Origin: Chrysoporthe austroafricana
Taxonomy: Eukaryota > Ascomycota > Sordariomycetes > Diaporthales > Cryphonectriaceae
Direction of reading: 5' to 3'
Assembly: GCA_001051155.2 (NCBI GenBank)
Contig: JYIP02000007.1
Coordinates: 1,862,342-1,926,341, forward strand
DNA: 64,000 bases
In this document: positions 30,552 to 42,133 of the stretch, one piece after another
Numbering within the stretch: position 1 is the first letter of the stretch
Layout of the letters: every line of letters starts with the position of its first letter
Notes under the pieces: generated by a model
Told to the model about the DNA's origin: nothing
Databases searched by the model: none
What the model saw: the letters and a program-made list of their open reading frames with translations, nothing else
Translations under genes and position numbers: made by a program

Positions 30552-32069
30552 ATGTACGCTCACGACGAGGCGGTGGCCAAGGTCGCAGCACGGGTAAAAC
30601 ATTTTCACGATCAGAGACAGCCTTTCCGGAACTATCATGGCTCGAGCCTGAGTACAAGGCCCTCTGGACGGACCCGAGAGAACACCGTGGACACAAGCTC
30701 CCTGAACCATGTCCTCAGCGTCGACCCGGCAACGCAGACCGCATGGGTAGAACCTAACGTTCCTATGGATGTTCTCGTCAGCGATACTATGAGATACGGC
30801 TTCATCCCGCGCATTGTAATGGAGTTTCCAAGTATCACGGTCGGCGGTGGCTTTTCCGGCAGTGCGGGCGAGAGCAGCTCGTTCCGCTTCGGTCTGTTTG
30901 AAGCAACCATCAACTCGATCGAAATCGTCTTGCCGACCGGTGAGGTGACTAGAGCATCCAAAGTCGACAAGAGGGATCTCTTTTGGGGTGCAGCCTCTGC
31001 GTTCGGCACGCTGGGTGTCGTGACGCTGCTTCAGGTCCAGCTCATGGAGGCGAAGAAATTTGTTGAGCTGACGTACCACTTTACGAGGGGCTTCGACAAG
31101 ACCCTTGCGAAACTGAGAGATGAAATCGACAAGGTAAATAACGACTATGTAGACGCCATCATGTTCACCAAAGTCTCGACTGTGATTTGCTCGGGCCGTC
31201 TTGTTGACGGCGTCCCGCCAGGCGAACAGCCCAGGCGCTTTACACGGAGAAGGGATCCGTGGTTTTACTTGCGGGCCCAACAAGTCCACTCGAGGCTTGC
31301 AAAATCGTCCGAGACGACGGTGACTGATTACATCCCGGTTGAGGATTACCTCTTCCGCTACGACCGGGGTGGGTTTTGGACAGGCCGGCAGGCCTTCAGC
31401 TATTTCAAGGTGCCCTTCAACCGCGTCACCCGTTACCTGTTGGATCCTTTCATGTACACGCGCGTGATGAACACGGCACAGGCCAAGACAGACTTTGCAA
31501 ATCACTACATGGTCCAAGACTGTGGCATCCCCTTCGATAAATGCGAAGAGTTTAAGAACTGGCTGGACAACAACGTCGGGATCTACCCGATCTGGCTGTG
31601 TCCCCTGCGTGTGCGGCGAGACTTTCCTGATTCTTGCCACGGAATCCACGCTGCTATGGGACGTCCGGACTATCCAGACCTGCTGAACTTTGGTGTCTGG
31701 GGTCTCAACTCGTGGGACCGTACAGAGGCTTTCTCCAAGAACAAGGCGCTGGAGGCGACAGTCCTCAGGCTAGGCGGATGGAAGACTCTCTACGCTCACG
31801 CATACTACACCGAGGATGAGTTCTGGAAGGTCTACGATCAAGAGACGTACAATTCTGTGCGCGAGAAGTACGGCGCTAACTATCTGCCGAACGTGTACGA
31901 CAAAGTGAATGTCAAGATCGTTCCTCAAGTTGACCTAGCAAAGGCCGTGGGCTCGAGGAGGGCTAGACAAAAGGCGCAGATGAAGTCGATCTGGCCCTTA
32001 CGAGGGCTTCTAGGCGTATATTACGCCTTGAAAGGAGGAGATGTCTTATTGCTAAAGTCTCGCAGCTAG
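30552..32069 (+). CDS. FAD-dependent delta(24)-sterol reductase-like oxidoreductase (DHCR24 family)
   Basis: Intronless, 505 residues from the ATG of MYAHDEAVAK; an upstream in-frame ATG at 30441 adds a sequence that looks untranslated. The FAD-binding (VAO/BBE-type) half shows the diphosphate-binding region SITVGGGFSGSAGESSSFRF and DLFWGAASAFGTLGVVT. The C-terminal half follows human DHCR24 closely: ANHYMVQDCGIPFDKC, GIYPIWLCPLR, TLYAHAYYTEDEFW and YDKV. Length is close to the animal enzyme but the N-terminal membrane anchor is absent. Family members reduce the C24 double bond of sterols using FAD and NADPH. Ergosterol synthesis does not need that step, so the substrate here is open. It converges on the class II aldolase gene with about 60 bp between stops. 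Confidence 0.9.
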   Translation: MYAHDEAVAKVAARVKHFHDQRQPFRNYHGSSLSTRPSGRTRENTVDTSSLNHVLSVDPATQTAWVEPNVPMDVLVSDTMRYGFIPRIVMEFPSITVGGGFSGSAGESSSFRFGLFEATINSIEIVLPTGEVTRASKVDKRDLFWGAASAFGTLGVVTLLQVQLMEAKKFVELTYHFTRGFDKTLAKLRDEIDKVNNDYVDAIMFTKVSTVICSGRLVDGVPPGEQPRRFTRRRDPWFYLRAQQVHSRLAKSSETTVTDYIPVEDYLFRYDRGGFWTGRQAFSYFKVPFNRVTRYLLDPFMYTRVMNTAQAKTDFANHYMVQDCGIPFDKCEEFKNWLDNNVGIYPIWLCPLRVRRDFPDSCHGIHAAMGRPDYPDLLNFGVWGLNSWDRTEAFSKNKALEATVLRLGGWKTLYAHAYYTEDEFWKVYDQETYNSVREKYGANYLPNVYDKVNVKIVPQVDLAKAVGSRRARQKAQMKSIWPLRGLLGVYYALKGGDVLLLKSRS

Positions 32070-32129
32070 GAGGTCGACTAAACTCTGAACGGGCTTCGAT
32101 CTCGTCTTCGTCTACCCCGACGTAATATG

Positions 32130-32945
32130 TCAAGCTGAGTTGAGGTAGAGGCCGCAAGCTTCAACCTCCCGCACCCACAATTTCCACGGCCGTTGAGCAG
32201 ACCATCTCATCATCTGAGCTGTTCCTACGGACTCGTCCTCACTCAGATACTGCAGGCCGGTTTGTGCTTGGTGGCCGCCGTGTGCCGCAAATGCTGTCTG
32301 CATTGTCAGTGCAGCAGTTTGAATGCTAGCATTCTTCATCGTGTAAACGGCCCTTGAGACGACCTCTTCTATGCCGCTGCCGATGACTGTCAAGCCATGT
32401 CCCCTCATCAACGCCACCACGCCACCACCGTCAAAACAAGCAGCCAGAGGCTTCCCAAAATGTGAACTCCGCACAAGCAAGTCCGGCGTATCTCCTTCCC
32501 TGAGGAATTGAGCAATGTCATATACCTCGGGACAGCCCTTGCTTCCCAAACCCAAAAACCCGGCCATATGATAGCATGGCTTCAGAGGTACCCCAGATAT
32601 CGTGTACGGGATGACACTCTCCGCGTGACTGTGTACCACGGCTTGCACGTCCGGATGCCGCTTGAACACTTCGCAGTGGATGTGTCTCTCCGAGTAGCCC
32701 TTGGTAGAGGCTGGGTCCAGCGGTTCGGCATTGCTAACGTAGTACTCGATCAGGTCGTCCGGCGAGGAGATTGTGCCTGGGGCGATGTACTTCGACATGA
32801 TGAAAACCTCTGGGTTGAAGGGATGCCTGACGGAGAGGTGCCCATAGGCATCGAGCACGGCGTGGTAGTGCAGGATGTGGCAACCCGTGATGAACTTCCG
32901 GTGGAGGGCCGTGAGGACGGCACGTTGGCTGGTGCCGGCATCCAT
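32130..32945 (-). CDS. Class II aldolase/adducin domain protein
   Basis: A single exon of 271 residues from the ATG of MDAGTSQRAV; the in-frame ATG 34 codons upstream adds a basic tail unlike the family. The class II aldolase/adducin fold is shown by the early HYHAVLDAYGHLSVRHP, the SKYIAPGTISSPDDL segment, the metal-binding VVHSHAESVIPY (two histidines) and the late MRGHGLTVIGSGIEE, which holds the third metal histidine. Members are zinc-dependent lyases or epimerases acting on phosphorylated or free sugars and hydroxy-acids. Fungal single-domain members are often uncharacterised; some act on small aromatic or hydroxy-keto acids. Substrate not assigned. Confidence 0.9.
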   Translation of the reverse strand: MDAGTSQRAVLTALHRKFITGCHILHYHAVLDAYGHLSVRHPFNPEVFIMSKYIAPGTISSPDDLIEYYVSNAEPLDPASTKGYSERHIHCEVFKRHPDVQAVVHSHAESVIPYTISGVPLKPCYHMAGFLGLGSKGCPEVYDIAQFLREGDTPDLLVRSSHFGKPLAACFDGGGVVALMRGHGLTVIGSGIEEVVSRAVYTMKNASIQTAALTMQTAFAAHGGHQAQTGLQYLSEDESVGTAQMMRWSAQRPWKLWVREVEACGLYLNSA

Positions 32946-33597
32946 GGTCTCTCTATCTTCCTGACACCCTGGATTTCGTCGTCTCTGGAACAAATGTTTC
33001 AGTACCTTGACAGTCCTTCCAAATACTGTTCGACAGACATCCTGCAAAGACGAGGAGTGGTGGTTGACGACGTCACCAACAAATCGGCAAGTTCATGCCG
33101 GAGGTGGGGGCTGGGCGCGGGGTCGAGGCCAAACCTTTGTACCGGACCGTGTTAAGCGGATCGGCTCGAGTCTGATGCGTCCAGGTGTTCCAGGTAAGAA
33201 TACTGCGATCTGGCGAGGCTTGTGTCTTAAAGGTGAATGTCACGTCTGCAGCCAAGCGACTTGCCGTGAGGCTCTTCTCCTATGATCTTGGGAAGGGATC
33301 CGCCCCAGGCTTGGTCTCGGATTTCGAATGTCATTATTTCAGTCTCATTATCCAAAACTATTATCAACTCAACATACCGACATGATATAGACACATCTTC
33401 CTCGGACTGAAAGGTTTCGAACTATCACCAACCCTTACTTGCGTCACTTTCCGGCGCTTTGGCGGACGTGCTTCGGCGGACTCGTTTCGACTCCTTCGTA
33501 CCTCCTCAGTCCCATCTAGACGACGCTTATGTGCGTCAAAACTCTTCTTACTTGAAGTCGCGTGGGGTGCGCCCCTTCGAGAATCCTAATACCTGTC
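32946..33597. other. Intergenic region
   Basis: Promoter side of the class II aldolase gene on the left, 3' flank of the GH76 gene on the right. No supported gene. Confidence 0.5.
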
Positions 33598-35622
33598 CTA
33601 CGTCATACCATTATGGTCGTTTTGGCAGTGTCTTTCGAGCTGTGGATGAGCACTTCTCTCAGGGTGTTCACTAGGGAATCTCCGTTCCACACGTCCAACC
33701 CTTCTCTCATGCAGATGTCGTTCATGTCTCAATATGTCCGAGCTGCTGTCGTTGCGGCGTCCACGTTCAAAATCGCCGTCTCTGTGAGGGCTCCCGGGTT
33801 GTCCTCCAAGATTGAGGTAGCCGTCCGATCGGTGTAGGGCAGAGGGCGACCCTCGCAGCACTTCTAACTCAATCGGCTCCCGGCACCTACCATACCATAC
33901 CCAATGCTTCTCGCCTACATCCAGGCAGATGAGGACGAACGTGGACATACCACCTACGATTACTAGACAAGTCAGGATTGCAGCTCCGGCAATATCCTTC
34001 TGCTCGATGGGCGCGAAGATTTTCTTAACCTTTCGTTTGGGCCCTCCGGCTTGCGGGTCGCCCTTGCTTGTCCCTCCAGTATCATGCGTGACGGGCGGTG
34101 GGAGTGTCCTAAACCTATCGCTCTTATCACTTTGAACCAGCAACGCCACCAGTGCTGAGAGCGCACTCATCTCCTGTCCCAGGCCAGAATCGTAGTCGTA
34201 CTCGCCCTGCTCCCATCGCAGGCCGCACGTGCGCCCGTTGTCGCTGCCCGTGCACGTCTTGACGGCAGCCTTTGCTGAGGCTCTGATTGCCGACAGGATG
34301 CGGTCCCTCGTCCAGGGGCAGAGCTGCGCAGCGTTCGCCATCCATCGGAGCACGAACCCCTTGAAGGACTTCATGTCATTGGTGCAGCCGCCCTCGGGGA
34401 TGTACGCGGTATCCTCACACGCGGGCTCGTGTGCGACGCCGTCATGGGAAAAGAATATGGACAGGAGATTATTGAGCAGACCGTCAACGTGGTCAGCCCA
34501 GCGATTCTCCCGGGTCTGTGAAAAGATTATATGTGAGCCGCGGCCGATTAGCCTTCGTGCAGATTCTCAGTCACGGGTGCAAAGGGGCTCTTATTCGGTT
34601 AACTTACAAAGTCCCACATAAAGGCACTGCCCTGAAGAAGAATCGCCACGTTGTACGAGAATTGTGCCCTGTTGATATCTTTACAGTCATAATTCGTATG
34701 CGCCCCGTCGAAGACATTGTAGTGCTCATCGACGAAGCCCAGATTCCTCATCCACTCGAACGTCGCCTCAGCTTCAAGGGCATAGTCCTCATCTCCCATA
34801 TATCGGGCCAGCCGCGCCGCCATGTTGAAGTACGCGCCGTTAGCGATCGAGTTCTTGTAATTATACCCGCCATTCACTGAAAGGGTCAGCATTGACATTT
34901 TCTAGATGCTCTCTGCGAAGCGACTAGGGTTCGCAGACGTACATGTGAGAACCTGCCACCGAAGGCCGCCGCCACAGGCCGTATCTTCTTGTTTGGAGTC
35001 TTTCTGGACTGTATAGACGGCCTGAGCGAGCGCGAGCCACTGTGGATCTGGTGGATGCGGGTCCTGGAAGTTACTCTCTGCAGCGAGCATAGCTGACATA
35101 CCCCAAAATGCCTAAGAACGGGTCAGTCTGCTGGCCAGCTTTGAGCCCGAACAATAGTGAAACTACCAACCTGGTCATCGTTACCGATCGTGGCGGTGAT
35201 GTTGGGCGGCATGAAATCCCTGTTCGGGCCGACTTGGAACAGGAGCGCATCTTCTACGACTTCGTTGTATGTCGTGTCGCCTGTGTACTTCCAGTAATCG
35301 ATCATGGTCCCCCATAGCGCGCCGGCTTGCCACCAGAAGTATGGTCCATCGGGAGGGGGGCCCGGGAGTATGCCGGGGGTCTGGCCGTGTTCGCGGCCGT
35401 GGTAGAAGCTCATGACATCTTGAGCTTTGAGGACTGCTGCGGCCTTGATGGAATCTTGGGAAATGTCAGTAAATCACAGTCCGAGTATGGTGCCTCTCCG
35501 CCGGTGGCAGGGATGGACATCATTGCATAGGGAAGACACAGACACATACCTCTAGAGGAGAAGTCGACTGCGAGTGATGCGAGTGTCGTGCCCGCGAGCG
35601 CGAGCATGGCAAGCGATTTCAT
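33598..35622 (-). CDS. Glycoside hydrolase family 76 (Dfg5/Dcw1-like) membrane-anchored enzyme
   Basis: Five exons: 35622-35550, 35454-35171, 35111-34943, 34876-34608 and 34515-33598, about 570 residues. Introns 35455-35549, 35112-35170 (donor GTTGGT), 34877-34942 and 34516-34607 all keep frame. A signal peptide ([18 protein letters not shown]) opens the protein. The catalytic aspartate pair of GH76 is D117-D118 in IGNDDQAFWG, built across the exon 2/3 junction. Other family blocks are [59 protein letters not shown] and [17 protein letters not shown] Ser/Thr/Lys linker and one membrane helix (about residues 440-462, [20 protein letters not shown]) follow, in place of the usual GPI signal. Relatives act on alpha-1,6-mannan or transfer GPI-mannoproteins to the wall. 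The ~110 residues after the helix are basic and may be mis-spliced. Confidence 0.88.
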
Positions 35623-37897
35623 GACCTCGTGGCGGGCTTGGATGGTGAAGGACGAGAATTTATCGAGAGAGCGGTTGTCGTGGCGCTGCTGACCGGATGG
35701 TATACACCACGTATAAAGTGAGCTTAAGGGTGCCAAAATGAGTTGCTGAAGATAATACTGTTCTACAAATGCGTGCGAATGATGGAATCTTCATCAGAAC
35801 GTGTCTGGTTGTTTATCCCGGATTTCCGATGGCAAGGTTCAAGGGAAGGGCATCAATAAGTTTTCGGCCACATGAGAACACGCATTTTTGGAACATCATG
35901 CGGGCTACTGGTGTCGAGAAGATCACCGGAATATGCAAGTTCACTTCACGATCTATTGGGGAGACGGCGCTGCGCGAGGATATCCTAGCGTTGTGGTATC
36001 AGACACGATGCTACAAGCGCAAGATTCCGTCCGGCGTCATCGAAGGAAGCCTTGCTCCCATGACTCTGGCCGCAGTCCTGACACATTTTTTACCAATGCG
36101 CCGTATTACTTAGGCGAACATCGTGGTCTGATGATATCCCTATCCTGAACGAAGGCTACGCTTTAACGTTTTACGCCCGGGAGCTAGGTTCAGTCGGATG
36201 CAAGTCATTGGCACTATATGTCCTACTGCGCAAACATTAGTCGACCTGCTTGATTAAGTCTGCGGCTAGTCATCCACCGGTCTGAGCCTTGAGGCTCTGC
36301 AAGGCGAGCTAGGTATTAGTGTGCCATTGGTGCTGTCGTGGCACTAGCTGTAGCGAGCCGGGCAATCCTAAAAAAGGGAAACGAGTGGAAGGCTAGGAAG
36401 AAGCTGACCCTGGGCGCAGGACCCTTTCGCTGTTGTTAAGGCCTTGTATTGTAGATGGGTTGGGCAGGCAAATTGCATGCATATGTGGGTTGGACACCGT
36501 ATTGGCCGCCAAGAAGCATAGTACTTACTCTGTAAAGCTCCGCAAATCTACATGAAGTACGTGCAACGTAAAAGCTTCGATGTCGCCTCAGGAAGCTGAT
36601 CTAGTGCAACGCCCCCAAGCGGTCAGCAACACCGAAGAGCAGAGTCGCACGGCGGGCCAATGGCACGACATGGCTTTGTGGGCTGCAGCATGTTGGAAGT
36701 GGGCGGGGCGTTGAGTCTGTCCGGCGTGCTCAATCTCTGACTACTCTTTGCCCTCCCCGCCCCCGCCCCGGCTGCCTGCTTCCTACTTCATCGATACAAG
36801 TGCCATTACCTCCCATAATTTTCGTTCACCTCTAAATGCTGAATCGTTGTATTTATGGCTTGCCCAGGGTTGGTTGTATTGGAAAATGGGCAATCATGAT
36901 ATGTTGGTAGTATCGGCTGCATAAAACACGGAGGCTGCCCACCAACAGATCGCATTGGCGAATGAGCGTAAATTTGGCAGTATTTTTGATATGGGCAACG
37001 CATATAATGGTCCAGTAGGTAAGTCAATAAACGCACTGGGAAGAAATTCTTGGGCTTAACATCTTGCCAGATCCATTCTCTTCTGTCGACGCGATGAAGT
37101 CATTTGGCCTCGATTCCAGTTTAGCTGGCAAGCGGAAATATGCTGAGAATTACCATATTAAAGGCACGCCCGGCTCTACGAAATGGCACGAGGATATTTG
37201 GACACATGTTCTTTGGTATTAAGGATGATAAAATGTGGGTTCAAACTGTATGGTAGACTGGGAGCTGATTTGTGTGAAAATGGAACTATCGATCTTTTCG
37301 CAGCGGATGTCGAATCGGTCCAAGACAGAGTGATAATGTTGTGGTACAAGTAGTAATTTGTTTGCTTTTTCATGACTGGGATTTTCAATGGTTTCGGCGG
37401 CCCTAAGCCATGGACCAGGTTCAGCCACTGCTCGGCTCGTGGCGAACAAGTGCAAGCGACGCCGCAAGTCGTGTGAGAAAGCTGTTGTTGTGCGCCAGCT
37501 ATTGCGGTGCGTAGCCGAACGCTGGCACAGTGGATGACCTGGCGAGCGTAGTCCAGGATCATTTTGGGTACAATGGCGCCTCAGCCTCCATGCCCAGGAC
37601 ACGAAGCCATCTTTTGAGCTCGTTCATGCCTACCGACCACGTTCTGCGATATTCTGATCGCTGGTGTCCGGAACCGGCGACGCGCTATCTCGATGTTGAT
37701 ACCATACTCGCTCAAGTTTGGCCAAACAGACCCAGAGCGCTATGGATTAACAAGCCGTAACTTGTATTGTTTTGAAGCAACGCAGCATCTGGCACGGAGG
37801 AGGTGCATGAGGTCGCGCATAACCTTGAAAGTTTCAATGTATGCGCCATTCCTACCCCATCTATGCTAATTATGTACTGAAATCATTCGCTATGCAA
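35623..37897. other. 2.3-kb intergenic region
   Basis: Promoter side of the GH76 gene and 3' flank of the RCC1 gene. Open frames up to 131 codons are present. A minus frame at 36806-37036 carries a few paired cysteines but no recognised domain. Nothing supportable. Confidence 0.4.
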
Positions 37898-39638
37898 TTA
37901 TTTTTGACCGTTGATCTGCTTCACACCGGGTGCGGCCACCATACTGAACTGGCCACCAGTCCCACACCACGAGAGCTTGACGCCCTCCAGCGACTTCGCC
38001 TTCACTTCCTCGGCGACCTCGACATCATCATCCTTCCCGTTGCCAAGCTGCAACTGCGACCCAAATCCAGACGCAAAGGCTTTCCCTTCCCTGTTGACGA
38101 AGATGGTGTGGCCGGTGGAGCAGGCTACATAAGCAGCCTCACCAATGTTTGGCACCGCGGTGGGCTCAAGCAAAATTCTTGGCTTTTCGTATTCGTCCTT
38201 GCGAACTACCTTGGGATTGTCGATCTGTTCCTGTGACAGCTTGAGCCCGAGATGCCCGCCATCTATCCGGCCCCAAACAAGATAGCGTCCGTCCTTGGTC
38301 ACGGCGGCTGAGTAATGACTACCAGCGGCCATCTGCTCAATCCCTTGCTTGGACAAGGGCTTGATCTGCATAGGATATGGCAACTCCGCGCTGTCGGTGC
38401 CAGCGTTGCTTGGGTATCCAGCTTGGCCGAAGTTGTTCATGCCCCAGGCAAATACCCTGTCTTTGTTGTCCACGGCAAGCGAGTGGTACGGGCCGGCGGC
38501 AACGCTCTTAACGCCATATCGACTCATATCGGCGACACCGGGGTAGTAGTTGTCCTTGAAATCGTGCGCTGCATGGACCCGACGGCCAACCTGCGTCTTC
38601 TCATTCACTCCCCAGGTCCATATGCGGCCAGAATGATCGAGAGCAACAGCATGGTTCGCCCCGCAAACTATAGACTTGATGTTTTGGAGGCCAGGTATCA
38701 ACATCGGTCTTTCTTGCTTTTGGATGGTCTCTCCCTTATAGTAGAGAAAACATTGCTTGGCCTCGCTGTCCTGTTGGCGACTCGGGTTAGAATTGTTTTG
38801 CGCAAGAAGGAAAGTCAATACGCATGAAACAAGGACTTACCGTAAAGGTCCCCCAACCATACACGAGACCGGAATTCGTGACAGCGAAGCTGCAACTATC
38901 GCCGGCGGCGACGCAGGTGAATTTCGTCCCTTTGGGAAATGACTCCTCGGGAATGTGTGTAGGAGTCGACTCGACCGGGTTCAGAGCTTCGTCGTCAGAG
39001 TCTTCGGAGCCAGAGCCATCGCCGCCGTCCATGTCACGAAGTCCGCCGTCCCAGGAACAATCTCTACCCAAAGCACCGAGATCATTCCCGCCCCAGGTCA
39101 CGATCTTGCTGTCCTCTGTCAAAGCGATGGTATGCATGCCGCCACAGTCAAGCTGTACCACGCGGTAGCTGTCTGCTTCCTTCGGGTCCAGCTTGGGGAT
39201 GACGGTGGCCCGCTTGGCCGCCTTCTTGTTGGGCCCAAGGCCCAGCTCGCCAGCCATATCGCCGGTTCCGAACACGTACACGGTGAGAACATCGGTAGGC
39301 GCTTCATTGATGACGGGAAGAGACGAAGTGTCGGGCGGTGAGGTCTTGAAGCTGTCAAGTCCGGATTCGGGTTCTATCGAGAACGTTGGTGTCGCACGGG
39401 CGCGCTTCGTGACAGACCTGGATGGCTTGGCGATCTTTCTGGACTTCTTAGTCGGATCAATGTCCTCAATGGCCTCGTCAAGTTCTTGTACGTCAAAACT
39501 TGCTGCTTTGGCCCGTTTCGCCGGAACAGCTTCGGTTTCGGTATCCGCAGCCTTGCGCTTTTTGGACGCGGCCGCTTTGCCATTGACCGCGGGCGCGGCC
39601 TTTGTAGAAGCGCGGGCGCGTTTTGATTTGGGAGGCAT
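37898..39638 (-). CDS. RCC1-type guanine-nucleotide exchange factor for Ran
   Basis: Two exons (39638-38841, 38770-37898), 556 residues; intron 38771-38840 (70 bp) has donor GTAAGT and acceptor AACAG, phase 0. The N-terminal ~115 residues are basic, with runs such as PPKSKRARASTK and SKKRKAA, fitting nuclear localisation and chromatin binding. Seven-bladed RCC1 repeats follow: VYVFGTGDMAGELGLG, KIVTWGGNDLGALGRD, LVYGWGTFT, RIWTWGVNEKTQVGRR, RVFAWGMNNFGQAGYP, YLVWGRIDGGHLGL and KAFASGFGSQLQLG, with the GD/GG and H-AL/S-A signatures between them (MHTIAL, NHAVAL, YHSLAV, HYSAAV, GHTIFV). An acidic insert lies in the second repeat region (DGGDGSGSEDSDDE). The length and layout match fungal Pim1/Srm1, which loads Ran with GTP in the nucleus. 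The ATG of MPPKSKRAR was chosen over the upstream one. Confidence 0.95.
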
Positions 39639-41428
39639 TGCCAATTGACTCTCTGGGCAAGCCAAAGGGGAGTCGGATCGGGAAGAGTAGTAGGTGGTGT
39701 ATCGGTGTGTGGTTGAGGTTGAGAGCGGAGAGAACAGGAGACAGGCCGTGCGACGGTGGCAGGTCAGTGGCATGAGCAGAAAGCTTGGAGCTTAAAAATC
39801 CTGACCCCCTGAAAAAAGCTGCAGGGATACATGCGCGTTGTTGTTGGCCCGTGCTTAAATACGTACCTGAAACGACACCCCCCCCTCTCTTGTCTGGAGG
39901 GAGAAAAAAAAAAAAAGAGGGAGAGAGAGAAAGACAAGAGCGGGAGAGGGACGAAACGGTATTGTTATTGAAAACATATTGACACTGATTCCACGATTAT
40001 GCATATACAGGTTACTTGTCAATTGAATCATGCATCTTGATATTCCAAGTCTCCCCCACAAGTCAGAGAGAGAGACTGAGTAAGTCTTGCCTGGTCTGAG
40101 GCTGTCGAGTTCGGAGTATTTAACTTGTACTCCGGCATAGACAACTTAACACCAATCTTCTCTGAACAACGACTTTATACCCAAGTACTTGATATACAGA
40201 GAAGAATAGCTTGACAATGCTTGTTGCCCGCACAGTAGATCTTTGATGCCACGAACTCGGCTAGACGTCTTCGTGGCGAGGCTTAGCGAGATGGCCTCGG
40301 AATGAATAGGGCAACAGGGAATGGAGACAGCGAAGGGAAAGGCCCTCAATCTTGTGATAATTGCACCAGTCCATTGGCTGCAGTTCAACATCTCATTCGT
40401 CTCCAATCAATATTGAGGACTCTCTATGGTAATTAGCAACCATGGCAGTCAATCAAACTCCCAGATACTTTCAAGACAACGGAATTCTCACTCAAATCTG
40501 GTCAAGATAGTAGATCGCCAGCCACTTGAGACCATGCTACTAAGTCAGGTAGCTATAATCTTGGCGTCGATACCTTTCGCACATGGATACCGTGTCTGGC
40601 GCTGCCTTGCTATTCATCGCTCGAATATCGCATGTTCTTCACGTATTCAAGGCAAGTAAACACACGAAATCACAGATACTTACGATGATGTGTCATTTGT
40701 GAGTGTCCCGCCAAACTAGGTCCGCATGATTCACCACGATGCTCCCGAAAAGATTCTCATCGTGTTCAATATGATGAAACATGCACACCACATATTCACT
40801 TGCCATTGAGGTTTGAGGCAGAAATTTTCTGAAACCGGGAATTATTGTATCATGTAGGAGTTATTATAGTTTAGGTCTCCTGGAACAACTTCTGCATGTA
40901 CTACCAGAGAGTACATGTAACCAGAAGGTGAAGATGTGACTCAATTTGTAGCAGCATTGTACTGACTTTCGCATCATTAGCTGAAATCCGGAGATCCAAT
41001 TGGATGAGGTCATGTCAACGCTGTATGGCTGGTCAGACACGTGTGCTGAACAGCTGAAGACTGATTCTAGCTCATAGAATCGAGTTTCCCTGTATGTGAC
41101 TCGTGACTTCTAGTTGGAAGATTCTTGCTGCTTGACGCGTGGTTCTTGAACCAGGGTGAGTAACTATATCGCAGCTCAAAGGGGGTGACCACTTCCTACT
41201 AACTGCAAGTGACCTTTGGTTTACATAGTGCACGCTCTGGGATACGCTGAAGATGATAAGTGCATCTAAGCAAAATAATAGAGGATAGACCCCAAAGTGC
41301 ATTAATCAGAAATGAAGACCACTCCAGCGAAAGTACTTCATGAGGATTACTATAAGTATTGTAGTGCTGACTCTAGTCATGACACTCCCCGCAAGCTGCT
41401 TCGCTTATCTGCTGTTACGAGTTTGTGA
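39639..41428. other. Intergenic region
   Basis: About 1.8 kb, AT-rich in the right half. The left end is the promoter of the RCC1 gene, with an A/G-rich low-complexity stretch near 39900-39945. No supportable gene or RNA. Confidence 0.45.
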
Positions 41429-42133
41429 CTATTTCCCCAAAGAATCCTGCGAGTACACGCTTGCACTGTATCGTTCATGCTTCGATAGGGTCCCCGGAGC
41501 GGCTAACGAGAACCTCAAGTCCCTGGTCCAGCCATTGTCGTTGACATTGTCCTGGCCCCCCACTTCCGAATATTCTTTCTGAGGTGAATAATCATGTCGA
41601 ATGGTCCTCCTTCCCAAGGCTGATTGGTCTGGATAATAATGATAGGAAGCAATTAGAAGACTAGGGCTCGAGACCCTCCCCCTGTCGTCCCCATCATCTC
41701 GAGAGAGCGTAGACACGAACGGGACTGTGATGTTTGTGTTCCCTCGATTGTGATCTTCGACGTACCCACGCGCATTGGATACCGACTGCTCGGAGGCTGG
41801 ACGTGAATCAAAGCTGTCAGTAGACATGGTAGTCGCAACTGTTCCCTTGGAGTCTTTCCACGAGCCTGCTCGCTTGATGGACACGATGGTTGTCAGTGTA
41901 TCTTGTGAAAGTTTTTTTGAGATGTTTGGCCCGCCCAAGTATTTCTTGGCTGTTGTATTCTCCTTGTTCTCGTAGATTTCTGGAGGATGTTGATCATCCT
42001 CCTGTTGTCTAAGATCCGGTAGATTCTTTCTGTTCCAGATGTTGTACGCAATAAGACCGGTGCACCCTAGTATCAGAAAGACTACATAGATCATGGCACT
42101 TGCCACGAAAAACAAAGGCCAGCTTAATGCCAT
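41429..42133 (-). CDS. Hypothetical single-pass membrane protein
   Basis: An intronless 234-residue frame. One strong hydrophobic segment lies at residues 5-30 (WPLFFVASAMIYVVFLILGC), followed by a positively charged flank (NIWNRKN), then about 200 polar residues rich in Ser, Asp and Tyr. I recognise no domain. The helix at the very N-terminus followed by a charged flank suggests a signal-anchor with a soluble tail. The long frame in a region otherwise full of stops supports coding, but the gene could have a further exon upstream. Confidence 0.55.
   Translation of the reverse strand: MALSWPLFFVASAMIYVVFLILGCTGLIAYNIWNRKNLPDLRQQEDDQHPPEIYENKENTTAKKYLGGPNISKKLSQDTLTTIVSIKRAGSWKDSKGTVATTMSTDSFDSRPASEQSVSNARGYVEDHNRGNTNITVPFVSTLSRDDGDDRGRVSSPSLLIASYHYYPDQSALGRRTIRHDYSPQKEYSEVGGQDNVNDNGWTRDLRFSLAAPGTLSKHERYSASVYSQDSLGK

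Noticed and set aside
30369..31649. 426-codon minus frame
   Set aside because: It is antisense to the well-supported DHCR24-like gene and has no domain; the length comes from the composition of the real gene.
36806..37036. Minus frame with paired cysteines (MRCPYQKYCQIYAH)
   Set aside because: The spacing does not fit C2H2 or Zn2Cys6 fingers and no adjoining exon extends it.
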